From Bryobacter sp. CoA8 C33 (GTDB lineage Bacteria; Acidobacteriota; Terriglobia; Bryobacterales; Bryobacteraceae), in assembly GCA_019931185.1 (NCBI GenBank), contig JAINDK010000025.1, positions 26,303 to 90,302 on the forward strand: DNA of 64,000 nucleotides, read 5' to 3'. The notes under the pieces are model-generated. The model was not told where the DNA came from and did no database searches. It saw only the letters and a list, made by a program, of their open reading frames with translations. The position numbers and the translations under genes are program-made. Positions 43,351-50,518 of the stretch are shown here, one piece after another (position 1 is the stretch's first letter; each line of letters opens with the position of its first letter).

Positions 43351-43699
43351 TTGTTGTTATTGTACGCCATTGGCGGATAGGAGCAGTCATGTCCTTCCGT
43401 GAAGGGAGAACTGCGATCGGACAGCCTGTTCTCCTTGGTCACCTGTTCGCGATCACAGTACAAACTCCTCACCGAACAGCCTCCCTCGGGCCCGTCATGC
43501 TCGCCCGTCATGCCCATCCCAGAAACCTTGATCCGCGCAGTGCGCCTGGTCCCAAAAGTCCATCGTCGGGTGGACCCGGGTCAGTCTCGGCAGCCAAGCC
43601 ACCACACGCCCATCACCAGGTAAGCGTGCCCCATGGACGAGTTCTGACAGCGGGAAACCAGCGAAGCACGCGGCCGGAACATTCGATTATGCTGAGTTC
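43351..43699. other. Gap between the HigBA-like and HicBA-like modules
   Basis: About 350 bp separate divergently transcribed toxin-antitoxin modules, so both promoters should lie here. Several short overlapping frames exist, but none reads like a known protein. No repeat or RNA gene was recognised. Confidence 0.5.
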
Positions 43700-43915
43700 A
43701 TGGAGTTGATCTTCGAGATTCGCGACGCGGAAGAAGGTGGCTTTTACGCGCGCTCCCTGGGTCACGGCATTTTCACCGAAGCGGATACCTGGGATGAACT
43801 AAGGGCAAACTTGCTCGAAGCCGTCTCACTACATTTTGAAGATTCCACAACGCGGCCTCGGCTACTCCAAATGCACTATGTCAAAGACGAGTTGGTCCCG
43901 CTCGAGGCTGCATGA
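43700..43915 (+). CDS. HicB-like antitoxin
   Basis: This 71-aa protein has the HicB fold: FEIRDAEEGGFYARSLGHGIFTEADTWDELRANLLEAVSLHF, the partly degraded RNase-H-like domain that binds HicA. There is no added DNA-binding domain, so the protein is of the short type. The stop overlaps the hicA start (ATGA), the usual tight coupling. It appears intact even though its toxin partner is frameshifted. Confidence 0.82.
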   Translation: MELIFEIRDAEEGGFYARSLGHGIFTEADTWDELRANLLEAVSLHFEDSTTRPRLLQMHYVKDELVPLEAA

Positions 43916-44146
43916 AACTACCGCGCGGAGTTTCCGGTGACCGTCTCATTCGCGCGCTGCAACAGGTCGGATATCGCCTCGTTCGGCAAAGTGGAAGCCA
44001 TATCCGGCTTGAGCATGTGGGACCACCGCCTCATGGCATCACGGTTCCCCTGCACAACCCTCTCAAGACGGGTACTCTGCACGGAATCCGCCGAAGTGGC
44101 ACGCATGCGAGCCATCACAGTTGAATCTCTCACTCAACGGCTCTAG
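43912..44146 (+). pseudogene. HicA-like toxin gene with a frameshift near its end
   Basis: The frame begins in an ATGA overlap with hicB and reads as a good HicA (double-stranded-RNA-binding fold) up to LHNPLKTGTLHGI, including the catalytic GSHIRL histidine. After the ATC at 44086-44088 the frame runs out of character to a stop at 44124. The next frame instead continues AEVARMRAITVESLTQRL to a stop at 44146, which is what a HicA C-terminus looks like. A one-base gain or two-base loss at about 44089 therefore broke the last 18 codons. The toxin may be dead or weakened. Confidence 0.78.
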
Positions 44147-44496
44147 TGATTACAGTCAAGACTTATGGCAAGGCTGGACAGCAAGACTCGTCTCTCCACT
44201 TTTCTATTCTCCAATCACTCCTTCCGCCCCCATTGCCCCATTGATTCCGTCCCACCCGCACCCGCCAAAACCAACCCGTCTACGCCACAAGCAATGCCTG
44301 AGCGAACAACCGAATCCTAAACTATGAGGATGAACCACGACGGCCGCATATTCCGCCCCCTTTCGAACACCCCCAACTGCGAAGTAAACGGCCATCTCCC
44401 GCGCCTCCCTCCGTGGAACAGTTTCACCAAAAACAAAAGCGCACTCCCCACGCCACCGCTTACCACTCCCCCATCTCCCCCTGATACCCTGTCCCC
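44147..44496. other. Right edge of the island, no gene seen
   Basis: This 350-bp stretch returns to strongly C-rich + strand composition and contains no frame that reads as a protein. It marks the point where core-like sequence resumes before the beta-propeller gene. It should contain that gene's promoter, but no clear -35/-10 pair was recognised. Confidence 0.5.
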
Positions 44497-45474
44497 ATGC
44501 ACTCCCTCTGGCTCTCCCTCGTCGCTGCCAGCCTTTTGGCCCAGGACCTCGCCGTCGTCGAAAAAAAGGGTCACGCTCTCGGCTTCTATCGCGCCTCCAC
44601 CGGCCAACGCCTCGCCGCCGTCCCCCTCAAAACCCACCCCCACGAACTCATCTTCTCCCCCGACGGCCGCTTCGCCTTCGTCACCGAAAATGGCATGCTC
44701 TGGATGACCGACAAGGGCCAGGGCGGCAACACCATCGCCATCGTCGACCTCAACTCCCGCCAACTCTCCGCCCGCCTCGATCTCGGCAACAACTACCGCC
44801 CCCACGGCATGGACCTCAACCCCCACAACCATCAACTCGTCGTCACCGTCGAAGGCCCCTCCGGTCTCCTCCTCATCGATACCCAACAACGCAAAGTCCT
44901 CCGCCGCTACGACACCCAAGGCCAGGCCCCCCACATGGTCACCCTCAACCCCTCCGGCGATACCGCCTACGTCAGCAACTCCGGCAGCGGCACCCTCGCC
45001 GCCGTCCACCTTCCCACCGGCCAGATCCGCCTCATCCCCGCCGGCCAGAATCCCCAGGGCAGCGTCTTCACCCCCGATGCCCAGCGCCTCTACCTCACCG
45101 TCATGGAATCGGACCTCATCCTCGGCATCCACCCCACCAGCGGCAAAATTGAACAGCGCATCCCCACCAGCCCCGGCCCCGCTCGCCTGGCCATCGTCGA
45201 TGGCGGCAAAACCATTCTCTACAACCTCCGCAAAGGCGTCGCCTGGGCCGACATCGCCACCGGTAAGGAAATCACCCGCCTCGAACTCCCCGGCCGCCCC
45301 CTCTCCATGACCCTCTCCCGCGACGGCAAAACCGCCTACCTCTCCCTCCAGGACGAAGACCAGATCGCCATCGTCGACATCGCCGCCCGCAAGATCACCC
45401 GCTACCTCAAAACTCCCCCCGGCGCCGGCCCCGACCCCGTCCTCGAAATCCCCTCCCTCCAGCCGCCTCGCTGA
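44497..45474 (+). CDS. Exported YncE/YVTN-type beta-propeller protein
   Basis: This 325-aa protein has a signal peptide (MHSLWLSLVAASLLAQ) and seven-blade propeller repeats: ELIFSPDGRFAFVTENGML, TIAIVDLNSRQLSARLDLG, MVTLNPSGDTAYVSNSGSG, SVFTPDAQRLYLTVMESD and MTLSRDGKTAYLSLQDEDQ. Such propellers occur as periplasmic or surface scaffolds and sometimes as lactonase relatives. No enzymatic residue set was identified. It is the first core-style gene after the island. Confidence 0.85.
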   Translation: MHSLWLSLVAASLLAQDLAVVEKKGHALGFYRASTGQRLAAVPLKTHPHELIFSPDGRFAFVTENGMLWMTDKGQGGNTIAIVDLNSRQLSARLDLGNNYRPHGMDLNPHNHQLVVTVEGPSGLLLIDTQQRKVLRRYDTQGQAPHMVTLNPSGDTAYVSNSGSGTLAAVHLPTGQIRLIPAGQNPQGSVFTPDAQRLYLTVMESDLILGIHPTSGKIEQRIPTSPGPARLAIVDGGKTILYNLRKGVAWADIATGKEITRLELPGRPLSMTLSRDGKTAYLSLQDEDQIAIVDIAARKITRYLKTPPGAGPDPVLEIPSLQPPR

Positions 45475-45552
45475 AGTCGGCCGCACCGTTCGCGCATGCC
45501 GCCCCCCCCCAGCCCCCCTTTCGGAATCCCCACACCAGCTACACTCAATTAC

Positions 45553-45945
45553 ATGAAACGGCTCGTCTCTCTCTTCTTGACCGCCCTCGCCACCCTCGCC
45601 CAGGACTCCTCCATCCGCAAAATCACCGACGCCGACGAACTCGAAAAATTCATCAAGGAACAGTCCAACCTCTTCTTCCTCGACGTCCGCGATCCCAAGG
45701 AAATCGAAGAGCTCGGCTCCCTCAAGGGCTACGTCAACATCCCCCTCGCCGATCTCGAAAAACGCCTCTCCGAAGTCCCCAAGGACAAAACCATCCTCAC
45801 CGCTTGAAACGGCGGTGGTCGCGCCGCGCGTGCCGCGGACATGCTCACCAAAGCCGGTTACAAAGTCGCCGCCGCCTGCGGCCTCAAGGACTGGCGCGAA
45901 AAGAAAAAACCACTCGTCGGCCGCAAAGAGGATCCCAAACCCTAA
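45553..45945 (+). CDS. Rhodanese-like protein with TGA at the active-site cysteine (candidate selenoprotein)
   Basis: From ATG 45553 a signal peptide (MKRLVSLFLTALATLAQ) leads into a rhodanese domain (FLDVRDPKEIEELGS, GYVNIPLADLEKRL, KTILTA). Codon 85 is TGA (45805-45807), exactly where rhodaneses carry the catalytic Cys. The same frame then continues NGGGRAARAADMLTKAGYKV, AAACGLKDWREKKKP and a stop at 45945, which is normal rhodanese sequence with core codon use. Either the TGA encodes selenocysteine, giving a 130-aa protein, or a point mutation truncated the gene at 84 aa. The unbroken, well-conserved downstream part favours read-through, but neither reading is proved here. Confidence 0.7.
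45818..45840 (+). promoter_or_regulatory. Possible bacterial SECIS hairpin after the in-frame TGA
   Basis: GTCGCGC at 45818-45824 can pair with 45832-45840 (with small bulges at 45837 and 45833/34), leaving a 7-base loop CGCGCGT that begins 17 nt after the TGA. This spacing and a G in the first two loop positions fit the bacterial SECIS rule. GC-rich DNA folds easily, and a shorter competing hairpin (45810-45826) exists, so this is weak evidence only. Confidence 0.3.
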
Positions 45946-45964
45946 CCCCCCTCACACCCTCCTC

Positions 45965-46501
45965 ATGTCCCTCACCCTCACCCCCTGGCGCCCCGGCGCC
46001 CCAGCCGACTTCCAGCAACTCGCCCTCCTCCTTCACGACGTCGTCCATGAGCGCGCCAGCGTCGGCTTCATCATCCCCTTCTCCCTCGAAAACGCCCTCA
46101 CCTTCTGGTCCAACGTCGCCACTGCCGTCAACGCCAACTCCCGCATCGTCCTGCTCGCCCGTCTCGACGGCCACATCGTCGGCACCGTCCAACTCGACAT
46201 CGACACCCCCCCCAATCAACCCCACCGCGCCGAAATCAAAAAACTCCTCGTCCACCCCACCGCCCGCCGCCGCGGCATCGCCCGTGCCCTCATGCTCGCC
46301 ATCGAACAACTCGCCCTCTCCCTCGGCCGCACTCTCCTCGTGCTCGACACCGCCACCGGCGACAAAGCCGAGCCCCTCTACCACTCCCTCGGCTACACCC
46401 CCCTCGGCATCATCCCCGCCTTCGCCCTCGACTCCACAGCCTCCCGCCTCGAAGCCACCACCTTCTTCTACAAACACCTCACTCCCCCGGCAATAGCCTG
46501 A
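45965..46501 (+). CDS. GNAT-family N-acetyltransferase
   Basis: The start is taken at ATG 45965 (MSLTLTPWRPGAPADFQQLA), 19 bp after the rhodanese stop. The 178-aa protein shows the GNAT acetyl-CoA motif A, IKKLLVHPTARRRGIARAL, preceded by the strand GHIVGTVQLDI, and motif B around LYHSLGYTPLGIIPAF. The substrate is unknown. The end converges with a glycosyltransferase gene with a 23-bp overlap. The longer frame from 45815 is rejected because it runs over the rhodanese in another frame. Confidence 0.88.
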   Translation: MSLTLTPWRPGAPADFQQLALLLHDVVHERASVGFIIPFSLENALTFWSNVATAVNANSRIVLLARLDGHIVGTVQLDIDTPPNQPHRAEIKKLLVHPTARRRGIARALMLAIEQLALSLGRTLLVLDTATGDKAEPLYHSLGYTPLGIIPAFALDSTASRLEATTFFYKHLTPPAIA

Positions 46502-47612
46502 ATTTCCCATCCCCGCTCAACTCAAACCGCCTCCCCCGCCACTCAATCGTCTTCCCGAAAAATCCCGCCACCCAAAACCCGAAGCTCAACACGTCCTGCA
46601 CCGGCAACTGCCAAATCTCCCTCACCCCCATCCCCCCATTCAATACCCCATTCAACGTCGCAAACCCCACCGTATACCGCAACATCAACGCCACCCCCAA
46701 AAACGCCGCCTGAAAATCCGCCAGCGGCCACAACAGCAAAAACACCACCAGCGGATTCGTGAAAAACTGCCCCACATACCCCGCCGGCCGCGAACGCCGC
46801 GTCGACCGGTACCACCGCAACCGGTGCCGGAAGTTCGCCTCCCTCCCTTGGCTCCCGATCCGGTGCTCCACCACACACCCCGAAAGAATGCTGTTCCACC
46901 CCCGCTCCGTCACCCTCTGCCCCAATACAAAATCCTCCGCCAGATAATCCTTCAACTCTTCCCATCCCCCCGCCGCCGCGATTGCCGCCTTCCTCGCCAC
47001 CACCGTCGGCCCCAACGTAAACCGCATCCCCTCAATCATCCTCGCCACCAGCACTCCCGCAATAAACTCCGTGTTCATCCCCAGCGCCTCCATCTGGCTC
47101 CAGACACTGCTCCCCCCCACCGCCCGGTACGGACAGGTCGCCACCCCCAACTTCTCATCCCCCGCAAACTCCCCCGCCACCTTCTCCAACATCCCCGCCT
47201 CCACCCGTATGTCCGAGTCCGCCATCACCACCACCTCGTGCTTCGCCTCCCGCGTCATCCGCTCCAGGCTCCACACCTTCGCGTTATGCCACGGCGGCTC
47301 TCCCACGATCAACACCCGCGCCTCCACCCCCGGGTACTTCTCCTGCAACCCCTTCACCACCCCCCACGCCGGATCCTCACAACTCTCCACCGCCAGCAGC
47401 ATCTCCCATTCCCCCGCATACTCCTGCCGGAAGAAGCTCTCCAGGTTCTCCTCCAGCCCCTCGTCCACCCCCTTCAGCGGCTTCAAAACAGAAACCGCCG
47501 GCCACCTCTTCGGTGCCGCCGGCGGAATCACACTCAAATAGCGATACGTCCCGATCAGCACCAGAAAGCAATACGCCAGCGCGCCCAGCGCCAGCAGCCA
47601 CAGTGCCTCCAC
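46479..47612 (-). CDS. GT21/HpnI-like glycosyltransferase
   Basis: This 377-aa membrane enzyme (GTG start) resembles ceramide glucosyltransferase and HpnI, which adds N-acetylglucosamine to bacteriohopanetetrol. An N-terminal helix is followed by VSVLKPLKGVDEGLEENL, the D1 and D2 acidic motifs (VVVMADSDIRVEAG), an ED motif (DYLAEDFVLGQRV) and the R-x-x-R-W-like RHRLRWYRSTRR. C-terminal hydrophobic helices anchor it. A lipid acceptor is therefore probable, but hopanoid and sphingolipid acceptors cannot be told apart here. It lies 8 bp after the thrS stop and is probably co-transcribed with it. Confidence 0.87.
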   Translation of the reverse strand: MEALWLLALGALAYCFLVLIGTYRYLSVIPPAAPKRWPAVSVLKPLKGVDEGLEENLESFFRQEYAGEWEMLLAVESCEDPAWGVVKGLQEKYPGVEARVLIVGEPPWHNAKVWSLERMTREAKHEVVVMADSDIRVEAGMLEKVAGEFAGDEKLGVATCPYRAVGGSSVWSQMEALGMNTEFIAGVLVARMIEGMRFTLGPTVVARKAAIAAAGGWEELKDYLAEDFVLGQRVTERGWNSILSGCVVEHRIGSQGREANFRHRLRWYRSTRRSRPAGYVGQFFTNPLVVFLLLWPLADFQAAFLGVALMLRYTVGFATLNGVLNGGMGVREIWQLPVQDVLSFGFWVAGFFGKTIEWRGRRFELSGDGKFRLLPGE

Positions 47613-47620
47613 GCCCCCGC

Positions 47621-49561
47621 CTACTCTACCGGAGTCTTGTTGTCGTTCTGCTCCCGCAGCAGCGACACAAACTCATCGAACGGCTTCACGCCCAGATCCC
47701 CGTGCCGCCGGTTCCTCACCGACACCGTCCCGGCTTCCACCTCGCGGTCCCCAATCACCAGCATGTACGGAACCTTCTGCAGTTGCGCCTCGCGGATCTT
47801 GAAGTTCACCTTCTCGTTCCGCTTGTCCACTTCCACGCGGAAGCCCTCCAGCTTCAGCTTCGCCGCCAATTGATCGGCATACTCGTTCGCCCGGTCCGTC
47901 ACCGGCAGCAGCGCCACCTGCACCGGCGCCAGCCACACCGGAAACGCCCCGGCATAATGCTCCACCAGAATCCCGAAGAAACGCTCCACGCTGCCGAACA
48001 ACGCCCGGTGCACCATCATCGGCGTCCGCTTGTTCCCGTCCTCGGCGATGTAGCTCAGCTTGAACCGCCGCGGCAGATTGAAGTCGAATTGCACCGTCGA
48101 CAACTGCCACTTCCGCCCGATCGCATCCACCAGCTTCACGTCGATCTTCGGCCCGTAGAATGCCGCCTCGTCCGGCATCACCTTCACCTCCAGGTTCAGC
48201 CGCGCCACCGCGTTCCGCAGCGCATTCTCCGCCAACACCCACTCCTCCGGCGTCCCGACATACTTGTCCGATCCACCCCCATCCCACGTCGATAACTCCG
48301 CCTCATACTTCTCGAAGCCGAAGGTCTTCAATGTGTCAAAGGCAAACTCCAGACACCCCACCACCTCGTCTTCCACCTGCTCCGGCGTACAGAAGATGTG
48401 CGCATCGTCCTGGCAGAACCCTCTCACGCGCAACAGCCCGTGCAGCGTGCCCGACCGCTCATAGCGGTACACCGTCCCCAACTCGCCCAGCCGCACCGGC
48501 AGGTCCCGGTAGCTGTACTGCTTGTTGTCGTAAATCAGAATATGACACGGGCAGTTCATCGGCTTCAGCTGATATGTCGCATCGTCCAGCTCCATCGGCA
48601 CGAACATCCCGTCGCTGTAAAAACTCGCATGCCCCGACACTTCCCACAACTGCCGCCGCGCCACGTGCGGCGTAAACACCAGATCATAGCCCCGCGACAG
48701 ATACGCGTTCCGCATCCAGTCCTCCATGATCTTGCGAACCAGCGCCCCCTTCGGATGGAAGAAGATCAGCCCCGGCCCCGCTAGCTCCTGGATCGACAGC
48801 AGATCCAGTTCCCGCCCCAGCTTCCGGTGGTCGCGCTTCTTGGCCTCCTCCAGTTGCTTCAAAAATTCGTCCAGCTCCTTCTGGCTGAACCACGCTGTCC
48901 CATAGATCCGCTGCAATTGCTGCCGCGTCTCGTCCCCCTTCCAATACGCCCCCGCCACGCTTAGCAGCTTGAACGCCTTCAGCTTCTTCGTCGACGGCAC
49001 ATGCGGCCCCCGGCAGAAGTCGATAAACTGCGGCCCCAGCGTGTACTCGCTGAAGATGTCATCGGCCCGCTCCGTGATCAACTCCACCTTCATCGGCTCG
49101 TTCATCGCCGCGTACTTCGCGATCCCCTCCGGCTTCGGCATCAGCTTCCGCTCAAACGTCAGGTCCCTGTCCCGAATCTCGGCCATCTTCGCCTCGAGCT
49201 TCTCGAGGTCCTCCGTCGTAAACGGTTCCTTCCGGTCAAAGTCGTAATAAAACCCGTTCTCAATCGGTGGCCCGATCCCCAGCTTCGTCTCCGGGTACAA
49301 CTCGAGCACCGCCGCCGCCAGCAAGTGCGCCGTCGAATGCCGGTACACCTCAAGCGAGGCCGCATCCTTCGTCGTCAGAATCGCCACCGCCGCGTCCCGC
49401 TCGAGCGGCCGCGTCAGGTCCCACAGGTTGCCGTCCACCTTGGCCACCACCGCATCATCGGCCAGTCGCCGCGATATCGATTGCGCAATCTGTAGGGGGG
49501 TTGTGCCGGCCGGAAATGCCTTCTGGCTCCCATCGGGCAGCGTTACGAGAACTTCACTCAT
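47621..49561 (-). CDS. thrS: Threonyl-tRNA synthetase
   Basis: This 646-aa class II synthetase charges tRNA-Thr. It has an N-terminal TGS domain (residues 1-60), the editing domain, and a catalytic core with motif 2 (YRYERSGTLHGLLRVRGFCQDDAHIF region) and zinc ligands including the Cys in LKPMNCPCHI. The C-terminal anticodon-binding domain (VALLPVTDRANEYADQLAAK) is complete. The ATG at 49561 gives the normal N-terminus (MSEVLVTLPDGSQ). It is divergent from the ECF sigma factor gene. Length and domains match the family. Confidence 0.97.
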   Translation of the reverse strand: MSEVLVTLPDGSQKAFPAGTTPLQIAQSISRRLADDAVVAKVDGNLWDLTRPLERDAAVAILTTKDAASLEVYRHSTAHLLAAAVLELYPETKLGIGPPIENGFYYDFDRKEPFTTEDLEKLEAKMAEIRDRDLTFERKLMPKPEGIAKYAAMNEPMKVELITERADDIFSEYTLGPQFIDFCRGPHVPSTKKLKAFKLLSVAGAYWKGDETRQQLQRIYGTAWFSQKELDEFLKQLEEAKKRDHRKLGRELDLLSIQELAGPGLIFFHPKGALVRKIMEDWMRNAYLSRGYDLVFTPHVARRQLWEVSGHASFYSDGMFVPMELDDATYQLKPMNCPCHILIYDNKQYSYRDLPVRLGELGTVYRYERSGTLHGLLRVRGFCQDDAHIFCTPEQVEDEVVGCLEFAFDTLKTFGFEKYEAELSTWDGGGSDKYVGTPEEWVLAENALRNAVARLNLEVKVMPDEAAFYGPKIDVKLVDAIGRKWQLSTVQFDFNLPRRFKLSYIAEDGNKRTPMMVHRALFGSVERFFGILVEHYAGAFPVWLAPVQVALLPVTDRANEYADQLAAKLKLEGFRVEVDKRNEKVNFKIREAQLQKVPYMLVIGDREVEAGTVSVRNRRHGDLGVKPFDEFVSLLREQNDNKTPVE

Positions 49562-49654
49562 GTCTTTTTCGGGGAATCCTTTTTGAGCGTAACATGCGTT
49601 TCCCGTGCCCTCTTTTCAGCACCGCGCGTCAACTTGGCTATAGTGAAATTACCG

Positions 49655-50269
49655 ATGACTGATACGGAGCCCCCCAGTGATGAGCAATTGGTCGATCTCG
49701 CCAGAAACGGTGACGACGGGGCCTTCTCCGAACTCGTAAAACGCTACAACCGCCGCATCCTCCGCGTCGCCCGCAACATCACAAATAATGCCGAAGACAG
49801 CGAGGATGTCCTCCAGGAGACCTTCCTCAAGGCCTACACCCACCTCGACCGCTTCGAAGGCCACAGCAAGTTCTATACCTGGCTCGTCCGCATCGCCATG
49901 AACGAAGCGCTCATGAAACTCCGCAAGCGCAAAACCGGCAAAGTCGTCTCCCTCGACGAAGAGCTCTCCACCGGCGATGATACCGTCACCCGCGAAATTG
50001 CCGTCTGGGACGGCAACCCCGAAGACCAGTTCTCCCAACACGAACTCCGCGAACTCCTCGACCAAACCGTCTCCAGCCTCCCCGATGGCTTCCGCACCGT
50101 CTTCATCCTCCGCGACGTCGAGGAATTGTCTACCGAGGAGACCGCTGATATGTTGGGCCTTAGCATTCCCGCCGTGAAGAGCCGATTGTTGCGCGCCCGT
50201 CTTCAACTTCGCGAAAAACTCACCCGCGTTTTCAAAAAGAAGGGAGAGAACGCCTTTGCCTTCCTGTAA
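49655..50269 (+). CDS. ECF-type RNA polymerase sigma factor
   Basis: This 204-aa sigma-70-family protein contains region 2 (FSELVKRYNRRILRVARNIT, DVLQETFLKAYTHLDRFEG, FYTWLVRIAMNEALMKLRKR) and region 4 (SSLPDGFRTVFILRDVEELS, ADMLGLSIPAVKSRLLRARL). The start is ATG 49655 (MTDTEPPSDEQLVDLARNG); the longer frame from 49583 is unlike the family. The next gene, encoding a zinc-finger anti-sigma factor, overlaps its end, making this a classic ECF/anti-sigma pair. A TATAGT sequence at 49639-49644 is a possible -10 box. Confidence 0.94.
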   Translation: MTDTEPPSDEQLVDLARNGDDGAFSELVKRYNRRILRVARNITNNAEDSEDVLQETFLKAYTHLDRFEGHSKFYTWLVRIAMNEALMKLRKRKTGKVVSLDEELSTGDDTVTREIAVWDGNPEDQFSQHELRELLDQTVSSLPDGFRTVFILRDVEELSTEETADMLGLSIPAVKSRLLRARLQLREKLTRVFKKKGENAFAFL

Positions 50270-50504
50270 AGACTTCCTTCGCGAACTCAGCGATTACCTC
50301 GACGAGTGCCTCGACCCTTCCACCAGGCAGGAACTCGACCGCCACGTCCAGGAATGCCCCTCCTGCTGGGTCGTGCTCGACACCACCAAACGCACCCTCA
50401 AAATCTACAAAGGCTGCGAACCCCAGGCCGTGCCCACAGACCTCGAAGACCGTCTCATGGCCGCTCTCCAAAAGCGAATGGCCGAAAAAAAATCTCCCTC
50501 CTAG
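50256..50504 (+). CDS. Zinc-finger (zf-HC2) anti-sigma factor
   Basis: This 82-aa protein starts with TTG at 50256 after an AGGGAGAG ribosome-binding site and overlaps the sigma factor gene by 14 bp. The zf-HC2 site is seen as the early Cys in PSCKDFLRELSDYL and the HVQECPSCWVVL motif (His-x3-Cys-x2-Cys). No membrane helix is present, so it is a soluble anti-sigma factor that probably releases its sigma factor on redox or zinc change, as in ZAS proteins. The remaining residues are a short helical tail. Confidence 0.85.
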   Translation: MPSCKDFLRELSDYLDECLDPSTRQELDRHVQECPSCWVVLDTTKRTLKIYKGCEPQAVPTDLEDRLMAALQKRMAEKKSPS

Positions 50505-50518
50505 CCCTCCCCTCCCGC

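Noticed and set aside
43389..43709. Small protein between the TA modules
   Set aside because: Overlapping short frames there have no ribosome-binding site and no coherent pattern.
45810..45826. A 5-bp hairpin (CGGCG/CGCCG) as the SECIS element
   Set aside because: Its loop begins only 7 nt after the TGA, closer than known bacterial SECIS elements; the alternative fold with the loop 17 nt away was kept as a weak candidate.
45804..46496. Plus-strand frame overlapping the rhodanese end and GNAT gene
   Set aside because: It is Pro/Ser/Thr-rich in a frame that conflicts with both the rhodanese tail and the GNAT motifs.
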